Below, one piece after another: positions 44,320 to 52,737 of a stretch of 64,000 nucleotides of DNA (position 1 is its first letter; every line of letters begins with the position of its first letter). The notes under the pieces were generated by a model. That model searched no databases. It was not told the origin of the DNA and saw only the letters and a list, made by a program, of their open reading frames with translations. Source of the DNA: Mesostigma viride (Eukaryota; Streptophyta; Mesostigmatophyceae; Mesostigmatales; Mesostigmataceae); assembly GCA_009746045.1 (NCBI GenBank), contig RPFO01000229.1, positions 120,001-184,000 of the forward strand, in the 5' to 3' direction. The position numbers were made by a program, and so were the translations under genes.

Positions 44320-44470
44320 GGGGGGGGGGGGGGGGGGGCGCAACCAATGGCGTCAAGCTGATCCGGAGTCAAGCCTGTCGGCTGCACGCGTGTGTGGCTA
44401 TCTATACCCACTGCCCCGCATGCCGGGGCGGTGACAGGCACTGCGAGGCGCTGCACGTGGCAAGGGAGTT
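44320..44470 (+). repeat. Copy of the ZIP terminal codons in the 3' flank
   Basis: gcactgcgaggcgctgcacg of the last exon (44268-44287) recurs at 44439-44458. tgatccgg at the stop codon recurs near 44359. The same behaviour is seen after the PUF stop. A 16-17 base G run lies at about 44322-44338. Confidence 0.7.
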
Positions 44471-47432
44471 GGTTTGCGATAATTTTGGGCCCACTTGGAC
44501 CGATGAGACGGATCCGGGTCACCTGGTGGGGCCAGCAACTATGTAATCTCTCCCCCCTAGTTAGGTCTTGTCTGGAGAGATGTGCCATTGGTGAGAGACT
44601 TTAGAGACTTGGAGTCGCTGCCTGCACGGCAAGGACCAGGGAATTGCGGCTGGATGGCAGGTCTCTGGGCCGCTGGGGTAGCCCACAGGTAGGGAGTTGG
44701 CGCAGGGATGGATTGGACTTGGGAATGGTTTCCCCATGGGACAAGGGCAGCTGGGAGCACAACATCGAACCCCCATATCTTGCAACAGGGGCAGAACCCT
44801 ACTCTTTATCTGTTGTGGCTGATCACCCCCCATGGCCTCACTGGGGTGCACATAATAATACTTAATTGGGGAGGGTATGTCTACGTGCACCTCGGAAGGG
44901 CGCTTGCCAGTGCACCAACTCACGTTGGCTTGAGAGCACGGCCTTTCCGTTTCTACAGAGGAAGGAGGTACTCGGGAGCTCGGTTCTTTATGATACGGTC
45001 GTGAGAAATCACGGCGGTCGCTCCAGAAAACGACCTTCCCTGTCTCGCCGGCCAACGACCTTGCTTGTCTCACAGGCATGCCCTCGGCAAGGCAAGGCAT
45101 ATCGCCGCTGTGCTGGCACCCTGGTAGCGAGCACGCGGTCTCGTGGGGAGCATGTTTTTGCATGGAGCACACGTTCCCTGTAGCGAGCGCCCTCGCTTGT
45201 AGGGAGCATGACGTGGGCGACAAAGGACCCATTGGACCGACAAGGTTAGAATAAAAAGTGTGAAGAATAAAAAGAAAACATGGCCGTGGGGTGGCACGCT
45301 GTCCCATATCCTGTGCCTTGCCCGTGGGATGCCAACGCGATGAAGAGATCTCAACGCGGTTGTCTGCGTGTGGTGGTAGTCGTGCAGCGGTGGAGGCAGT
45401 GCCGTTGCTGTGGGGAAGGGGGTCGATAAGGTTTCAGCCGACCAGGGCAGTTGGCCCCTGAACGGGGGTGGCATTATTCAAACCCTGTGCAATCCTGCGC
45501 AGGCATCCGAAACATTGGGAAAGCGCGCTTGGATTCCATCGGGAAACCGGTAGCCTTTTGGTGGCCAGGGCCACACAACTTGTTGGTTTGGCTGCGACTG
45601 CTGGCATCCGCGGGGCCAGGGACATCCTGGCTACCTCGTCAACGGGGTGTTGTACTCCTGCCTGGCGCAGTGCCATGCACTTCCGTGTGTGGGTGACTGC
45701 GGCTAGAATCGCAGCGTGTGTGTGACTGCAACTAGTGTCGTGGGCGCTCTGGGCCCAGGGAGGCTGATTCTGGGACCTGGCCCCTCTTGCTGTCCCTTGC
45801 GCAGGCTGCGCGGTGCAGTGGAGGAACTTTGCCTTGCGCCGGTCGGGGATTGCGCTGGGTCACCTCGCCACTTTGCAATCTCAGTCTGGTTTGCTTTGCA
45901 ATTGCTGTCTGGTTTGCCTGGTTACAAGGGGCAGCGGGCTTTCTTGGGCATCCGTTTGGCTCTGGGCGCATCGTAGCTCATTCCGTTGGCTGAGATGCCG
46001 CGGTTTCTGTTGTTTGCCTCAGAAACTGCCTGTCTGTAGACGGAGAGGGGCGCGCTCTGGGGGCATGCAGGAGCAGGCCATGGAGGATGTGTGGGGCCAT
46101 GGCCACCGGGTCGATCCGATCCTTCTTGTCCAAGGCATTCCTTTTGCTCGCTTGCCAACGCTCAGCGTTCCATGCTGCCTGGGGCTTTGGGGGGACCTGT
46201 TCGGCCACACTGTGGTGTGAAATCGTTCCCTGCTGGGTGGTTGGATCCCGTCTTGAATGGGTGGGACCCCAGTTGCTTTGACATGGTCAAGGCACCAGGT
46301 CTCTGCCTTGCCTCTCGTTGCCTTTGCGGGCGCCAGCACGCCGCCTTCTGGGAGCATATTGTGGTGACCGGGGAAAGCATAATGGGTTGCTGTGATGGAA
46401 AGACACCACACAGCTGGCTCGGGCAGAGCTGGGCGTGCTCTCTCCACTTGTCTTGAGGTGCCTGCTGGCCATGGGAGGCAGCTCTGGCATGCGTGGAGGC
46501 TTGTGCAGGTCGGATGTTTGCCAGGGGCCAAGTCTGATGGGGGGGATCCGTTGGAAAAATGCGACACTGGGAATACGGTGGTGGATTTATTGTCACGATT
46601 TTGCTGTGTGCCCTAGCGGCAGTGCCCATTCATGATAAGGCAGCTGCTTCGCAGGCTACGCTGTAGTTTGTGGCAGCGACCAGGGCTCGATGGGCGTGTA
46701 TATTTAGACAGACGCGGTTTGACCGCTAACGCGGAGACGGATGCTCACTTGATACGGGCGTGATGCCGGTGTCGTTTAGGCCTCAAGTTGGCCAAGGGCG
46801 CTCACCCGAGACAGCCAGTGCTGGCCATCATTGTCCAATCCAAGTGCCTACCAAGAGAGTCGCTATGAACAAGAAGGCGGGTTGGGGATGTCGGGCAGCG
46901 ATTTCTATTGGTTGTGTCTTAGTTCCCTGCTTTGCCGGGGCGCACGATGAGTGCGATTGCCCCAATAGGTGAAGTAGTTTAGATAGGTGGTTGGTACTGT
47001 GGCAGATCCTAGAGAATAGATTTAACACTGCAGCCTAATGACACCTGTTTTGGGTGACATGTGGGAGGCAGGCAGAAGTCGGGAGTGATATAGATGAAAC
47101 GTTCTTGTGTGGTGGGAGCATCAAGAACTTTTGTACATAGCATTTTCGAGTCGTCATGCCAATCAAATGGCAAATTTTGTGTGGCTAATGATCAAGTTGT
47201 CTCAGTTAAAAAATCAAGAGCCGAAGAAATATCCTCGTTCTCTTCCGTTTTGCTCGGTGATTCATTCATTAATTCGTTCATTCACGCGCAACTGCTGGGA
47301 GAGTCATGGGGTACCTAGGTATACCTTCCTAGGTATCCCTGTTTGATGCACAGCAAGAAGGCTGAGGCACGGGACCCCCCCCTTCTCTCGTTACCTGTGA
47401 ACGGCATGCAGGCCACATGCAGGTTCAATATT
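44471..47432. other. Intergenic region, no gene recognised
   Basis: Overlapping short frames on both strands with no domain. A small imperfect palindrome (ggtacctaggtatac ... cctaggtatcc) sits at 47310-47340. Confidence 0.5.
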
Positions 47433-47895
47433 AACCCCGATTAAAATTAAATTAAATTAAATTATAACATGCCTCCGTTGGGAGATCATGTAGCACATAT
47501 TCCGTGATGGATGGGTGGGGTGGGAGGAGCCGCGTAGTCGAACTATCCTAACTCTAAGCTATCTAGAAAGTCCTAACTACCCTACTCATCAAAACGCCTC
47601 CTCCGCTTGGGGGGAGGTGGTTTGCCCACAGGGTCGGGCGTGTGAGCCTTGACAATCCTCTTCCACCGCGTCTTGTTCTGCATGGCGGTCCAAAGAAGGG
47701 AGAGAGAGTGGATGCGGTATTCAAACTGGGCTGGGACCAGTAGGTCATCCAGCAACATCTGTACGTAGTTCGTGACATGTTTCCCTACCTTTTTGGCAAT
47801 GCCCTTGGGGCCAGGCCAGGTCAGAATGTGCCGCCCTGGCTGGCCAAGCCGCTGGGGGCCGGCCAGACCAAGCGGTGTCGACCTGGCTGGATTGA
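47433..47895 (-). mobile_element. LINE 3' end, second copy
   Basis: The - strand repeats the last ~460 bp of the LINE at 12811-13270: the end of ORF2 (GLAGPQRLGQPGRHILTWPG-like), the 3'UTR, hairpin tctcccaacggaggcatg and a TTTAA-type tail (47437-47465). Strongly 5'-truncated. Confidence 0.8.
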
Positions 47896-47991
47896 CCCCG
47901 ATGGATTGATGGATGGGTGCAAACAGTCCTTGAACTTCATAAAATTAAATTTTTTTAAAATTAGAGCGCGATATATTGTCGTTCATTACGC

Positions 47992-49358
47992 GAAATTCCG
48001 GCCACGAGGTAGCCATGGCTGTCGGAGCTCATAACTTTCACGTTTGAGCACCGAATTTAGCCGTGAATATCACAATCGCTTCGTCTTTCTAAGACGCACA
48101 TGCTGATATAATTTTCCGACGCTATTAAGCAATATATGGCGAACAAACGCGCCTCGACGCAACGCAGCCTGGCGGCTGCGCTCGGCAATGAAAATACGTC
48201 TGCAGCTCAGGCTGCAGCTTCGCCATCAGGTCCGGCAGGCGGCGATGACACTAGTCGTGCACTGGTGGTCGTCCAGCAACCTCCCGGGCTTAACGCCTCG
48301 CCATCTGCATCGCCTGACCCCAAGCGCACCCGCTCAGCCGACAAAACAGGAGGGTCACGCCCCCCAGAACCGAGCTTTCGGCCCCGGCCTTTCAAGGTCG
48401 AAGATTACGACTGGGCCAACCCGTCTCCGACCGATGCTATGCGCTGCATCTTCTTCGGGGATTACGCTTCGCTTTACGACCTGTGCCTACATCTTCACGA
48501 CCTCAATCGCCTCCTCGGCCCGGACGGCGGCCGCTGGGCCAACATCTACCAGCTGTCCGGCTGCCCCCGCCCGGCCCATCTCCAGCACGCCATCCTCAAC
48601 TCCCTTCTCCAGCGCTCTGACGGCGAGATCTGGGCTCCATCCCTTTCCGCCCCCACGCTCCGCTCCATCCTCACGGAAGCCTTTCAGCAGCACGTGACCC
48701 CCCTTGCTGCCGACATAGCAGCAATCGGCGGCACGCTGACTGCTGAACTTCCTCACATTTCCACCGCCGCCGCATCCACCTCCACTGCCATTTCCGCCTC
48801 CACTGCCGACATCAAAGCCCAGCTCCTCGACCTCGACCAACGCCTTCAAGCGACCGCCAACGCCCTTGAGAGCTTGCATGACACCGCCGGCCTCACCGCC
48901 CAGGCGGTGAAGGACATCGCCGCCCAGCCGGCGCCTGCTGGCCCAGCCGGCGATGCTCCCTCCACCAGGGCGGACTTGCTTAAGCAGCACACCACCTCCA
49001 CCACCTCCACCATCTCGGCACAACTCAAGCAACAAGTCCTCGACCTTCGCGAGGAAGCCGACATCGCCGGGCGCAGCCACAATGTCATCGTCAAGCACTT
49101 CGACCAGCCGGCAGGTGAGACCTCCACGAGCCTTCTTGAGGCATTTAAGCGCGACATTTTTGCCCCCATGCTACTCACTGGTGAGCTGGACATGTCGGCT
49201 GTCCGCCTCCCCCGCGCGCGGGGGAAGGCTGGCCCGGCACCCGTGCTCCTCACCTTTAGGTACATGGCGGACAAGCTGTCGTTCCTTAAATGCCGCAAGA
49301 AGCTCTCGGAGACTTGCTTCACGCTGGACGACGACTTGACCCTGGCCCAGCAACCACA
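47992..49358 (+). mobile_element. ORF1 element, family B, 3'-truncated copy
   Basis: Shares leader (aaattccggccacgaggtag...) and ORF1 with the inverted full-length copy at 49612-51570, about 97% by eye. Loses homology at 49358 within the CTD, so its 3' end and tail are gone; 3' loss is not expected from ordinary LINE truncation. Confidence 0.85.
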
Positions 49359-49437
49359 ACGGTCTGAAAGTGCCAAAAAACAGCCTTATAACTCCTGTAC
49401 GATGCAAATATTGTCGAAACATGCTAGATCTTGGTAG
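48136..49437 (+). CDS. ORF1 protein, family B, C-terminally altered
   Basis: 433 codons. Identical in layout to the ORF1 at 50053-51399 up to LDDDLTLAQQ, after which 26-27 unrelated residues follow before a stop. The CTD end (YWRG..) is missing, so RNA-binding function is doubtful. Confidence 0.75.
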   Translation: MANKRASTQRSLAAALGNENTSAAQAAASPSGPAGGDDTSRALVVVQQPPGLNASPSASPDPKRTRSADKTGGSRPPEPSFRPRPFKVEDYDWANPSPTDAMRCIFFGDYASLYDLCLHLHDLNRLLGPDGGRWANIYQLSGCPRPAHLQHAILNSLLQRSDGEIWAPSLSAPTLRSILTEAFQQHVTPLAADIAAIGGTLTAELPHISTAAASTSTAISASTADIKAQLLDLDQRLQATANALESLHDTAGLTAQAVKDIAAQPAPAGPAGDAPSTRADLLKQHTTSTTSTISAQLKQQVLDLREEADIAGRSHNVIVKHFDQPAGETSTSLLEAFKRDIFAPMLLTGELDMSAVRLPRARGKAGPAPVLLTFRYMADKLSFLKCRKKLSETCFTLDDDLTLAQQPQRSESAKKQPYNSCTMQILSKHARSW

Positions 49438-49598
49438 GTAGCATGTTCAGGACACCAGTAGAAGGATTGCAACTTTCCGGACGTACCGGACCTCAGCTGA
49501 CCTATTTTTGGCATGTCTATTTTTAGCAGTTTTCCAGATTTTAATATAAACAAATACATTCTAATATGCAAATAAAGAGTTCTTGACCTGGCTGTTTG
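49359..49598. other. Spacer between inverted ORF1 elements
   Basis: 240 bp of AT-richer unique sequence, no gene. Confidence 0.5.
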
Positions 49599-49611
49599 CA
49601 AGTAAGTTGAT

Positions 49612-51570
49612 TAATTAATTAATTAATTATCAACATCACTCCGTTGGGAGTCAATGTAGCACATATCCCTGAGAAGGGGCATATGGCTTTAAATACATCC
49701 TAGGCTACTTCATGCAAGGGTGGGAATGTAAGCAACACTTGCTCTAGGTGCCGCAAGGGCACCGGCACCACCATGCTGTCTCAGGTTCAACCCAGCTAAG
49801 GGGATCCTGGCACGGGGGAGGAAGATCATCATGGCTATGCAAGGGCTAGGGCATGGCTTCTCGACAGAGAGCATCTCTCTGCATGGCATAGCATGGCTAA
49901 GTTCTTAATGCAACATCCATGGGGGTCCCATTATAGACAAAGCATGGCTAAATGTTGAAGGCATCATCCATGGGGGCCATTATGGGCGCACATGCGCGTG
50001 GGCCACATGCTAGGCTAAGCCTTACTAATCTACACTACTGGTATATATATTCCTAGTCTGAGGTGGCAGGAGGGGGCTGCCAGGGCTTGTGGTCAACGTG
50101 GATGACCGCCCCCCTCCAGTATACCGGCTTCCCCCTTGCGCTCTGCCGGAGCTGAAGGTAGGCCGGCCATAGCTCGCGTCGCCGTTGTTGCTGGGCCAGG
50201 GTCAAGTCGTCGTCCAGCGTGAAGCGAGTCTCCGAGAGCTTCTTGCGGCATTTAAGGAACGCCAGCTTGTCCGCCATGTACTTAAAGGTGAGGAGCACGG
50301 GGGCCGGGCCAGCCTTCCCCCGCGCGCGGGGGAGGCGGACAGCCGACATGTCCAGCTCACCAGTGAGTAACATGGGGGCAAGAATGGCGCGCTTAAATGC
50401 CTCAAGAAGGCTCGTGGAGGTCTCACCTGCCTGCTGGTCGAAGTGCTTGACGATGACATTGTGGCTGCGCCGGGCGATGTCGGCTTCCTCGCGAAGGTCG
50501 AGGGCTTGTTGCTTGAGTGGTGCCGAGATGGTGGAGGTGGTGGAGGTGGTGTGCTGCTTAAGCAAGTCCGCCCAGGTGGAGGGAGCATCGCCGGCCGAGC
50601 CAGCAGGCGCCGGCTGGGCGGCGATGTCCTTCACCGCCTGGGCGGTGAGGCCGGCGGTGTCATGCAAGCTCTCAAGGGCGTTGGCGGTGGCTTGAAGGCG
50701 TTGGTCGAGGTCGAGGAGCTGGGCTTTGATGTCGGCAGTGGAGGCGGAAATGGCCGTGGAGGTGGAGGCGGCGGCGGTGGAAATGTGAGGAAGTTCAGCA
50801 GTCAGCGTGCCGCCGATTGCTGCTATGTCGGCAGCAAGGGGGGTCACGTGCTGCTGAAAGGCTTCCGTGAGGATGGAGCGGAGGGTGGGGACGGAAAGGG
50901 GTGGAGCCCAGATCTCGCCGTCAGAGCGCTGGAGAAGGGAGTTGAGGATGGCGTGCTGGAGATGGGGGCGGACGCAGCCGGACAGCCCGTAGATGTTGGC
51001 CCAGCGGCTGCCGTCCGGGGCGAGGAGGCGATTGATGGAGTGGAAATGGAGGCACAGGTCGTAAAGCGAAGCGTAATCCCCGAAGAAGATGCAGCGCAGA
51101 GCATCGGTCGGAGAAATGGTGGCCCAGTCGTAATCTGCGACCTTGAAAGGCCGGGGCCGAAAGCTCGGTTCTGGGCGTGAAGACCCTCCTGTGTCGTCGG
51201 CTGGGCGGGTGCGCTTGGGGTCAGGCGATGCAGATGGCGAGGCGTTAAGCCCGGGGGGTTGCTGGACGACCACCAGTGCACGACTAGTGTCATCGCCGCC
51301 TGCCGGACCTGAAGGCGAAGCTGCAGCCTGAGCTGCAGAATTTTCATTGCCGAGCGCAGCCGCCAGGCTGCGTTGCGTCGAGGCGCGTTTGTGCGCCATA
51401 TATTGCGTTTTAGATTCGGAAAATTATATCAGCATGTGCGTCTTAGAAAGACGAAGCGATAGTGATATTCACGGCTAAATTCGGTGCTCAAACGTGAAAG
51501 TTATGAGCTCCGACAGCCATGGCTACCTCGTGGCCGGAATTTTATATCATGGTTGAAGTAAGTCATGGTT
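49612..51570 (-). mobile_element. Full-length ORF1-only non-LTR element, family B
   Basis: Flanked by the 13-bp duplication caagtaagttgat at 49599-49611 and 51571-51583. On the - strand: leader, intact ORF1 (51399-50053), ~400-bp 3'UTR, hairpin gactcccaacggagtgatg and TTAA tail. No RT. At the 5' junction tcatggttNaagtaag is doubled (51549-51579). Comparable in concept to half-L1 (HAL1) elements of mammals. Must be mobilised by an RT supplied in trans. Confidence 0.92.
50053..51399 (-). CDS. L1-ORF1-like RNA-binding protein, family B, intact
   Basis: 448 codons from ATG at 51399. Residues 1-70 are Ala/Ser/Pro-rich with a basic patch (DPKRTR). A conserved N-terminal domain of unknown type follows (CIFFGDYASLYDLCLHFHSI, ANIYGLSG). 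Then come an amphipathic helix/coiled-coil region (ADIKAQLLDLDQRLQATANA), an RRM-like segment (RRSHNVIVKHFDQQAGETST ... AVRLPRARGKAGPAPVLLTF) and a CTD (KKLSETRFTLDDDLTLAQQQ ... YWRGAVIHVDHKPW). This is the order of L1 ORF1p: trimerising coiled coil, RRM, CTD. Likely binds element RNA as a chaperone. Intact frame suggests recent activity. Confidence 0.9.
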   Translation of the reverse strand: MAHKRASTQRSLAAALGNENSAAQAAASPSGPAGGDDTSRALVVVQQPPGLNASPSASPDPKRTRPADDTGGSSRPEPSFRPRPFKVADYDWATISPTDALRCIFFGDYASLYDLCLHFHSINRLLAPDGSRWANIYGLSGCVRPHLQHAILNSLLQRSDGEIWAPPLSVPTLRSILTEAFQQHVTPLAADIAAIGGTLTAELPHISTAAASTSTAISASTADIKAQLLDLDQRLQATANALESLHDTAGLTAQAVKDIAAQPAPAGSAGDAPSTWADLLKQHTTSTTSTISAPLKQQALDLREEADIARRSHNVIVKHFDQQAGETSTSLLEAFKRAILAPMLLTGELDMSAVRLPRARGKAGPAPVLLTFKYMADKLAFLKCRKKLSETRFTLDDDLTLAQQQRRRELWPAYLQLRQSARGKPVYWRGAVIHVDHKPWQPPPATSD

Positions 51571-51639
51571 CAAGTAAGTTGATACTCATGACTAATGACT
51601 GTACACAAGATCTGATCGTCATCCAACCGCATTTGGTAA

Positions 51640-52150
51640 CAAAATGCCACCAAATGCTAGCAAAAATGTGCGTTTTTTGTATTTTTCATCACATTTCATT
51701 GCAGTTTCCATACAAGCTGTGCTCGGTTGAGGCTGGAAACTTGTAGGCATCTTAAACATCATTATTCTAGACATCCCACAAAAATTCAGGTCCATCATAG
51801 GATGTTATTGATGTCAGTTTGCTCACAAATGTTACAAAAAATGCACGCTTTTCGTATTTTTCATCACATTCCATGGCAGTTTCCATACAAGATGTGCTCA
51901 GTTCAGGCTGGAAACTTGCATGCATCTTTGCCATCATTATTTTAGACATTCCACAAAAATTCAGAACCATCAGAGGATATTTGATGTCAGGTTGCTCACA
52001 AATGTTACCAAAAATGCACGTTTTTCGTATTTTTCATCACATTTCATTGCAGTTTCCGTACAAGATGTGCTCTGTTGAGGCTGGAAACTTGCATGCATCT
52101 TAGCCATCATGATTTTAGACATTCCACAAAAATTCAGGCCCATCATGTTC
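51640..52150 (+). repeat. ~174-bp tandem repeat, three copies
   Basis: gtatttttcatcacatt marks units at 51679, 51854 and 52027 (175 and 173 bp). Similar period to the repeat at 24395 but a different sequence. Confidence 0.85.
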
Positions 52151-52234
52151 TATTTGGTAGAGTTATCAGTGCCATACCTGCCAGTTTCCATTACAATTTC
52201 TTACCCATGGATGCGAAACTGCCAGTGTGGAATA

Positions 52235-52247
52235 TCAAGGAGACAAT
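52235..52247 (+). repeat. Solitary TCAAGGAGACAA motif
   Basis: Same start motif as the R1 family, again preceded by A; no R1 body follows. Confidence 0.5.
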
Positions 52248-52737
52248 CTGGTCAACTCAAATAAGATGACTCACTAAAACATGGAAACCATTCACGAGTG
52301 ATATAAGACAACCTCCAGGAGACATACATAAAAGTTCATTGATATAGACACAGCTGACAATATGCACATGTGGCCATGTGGATGCTCACGCAATCTCTTA
52401 TTATACGGAGGAGATTGCTGAACATAATATTGGCAGCTGTCGCATGCATGGCTAGAAAGGTCATTTTACACGTGCACCCACAGCATGCCAAGTAATGTAG
52501 CTGCAAATTACTCAACAGGCGGCATGGCGCTGATGCGTTTGCGCGCCCTCATCTCGGTATCGCTAGCAGGTAGTGGCACCTCCCTGCACAATCTCTGCCT
52601 GACCTTGTCAGCCTTCATGCACTGTGTCAACATGGACACCCCCATACCCTTGCCCTTGGCATCACAGCCAAGCTTTCGACGGTGGTTGGTGAAGCTCTTG
52701 GTGTCCTCCTTGCGCATGTGGTGCATGTGCAAGTTAC

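Noticed and set aside
44561-45307. 248-codon - strand ORF downstream of ZIP
   Set aside because: Composition and lack of any domain or start context give no support; many overlapping frames exist in this GC-rich region.
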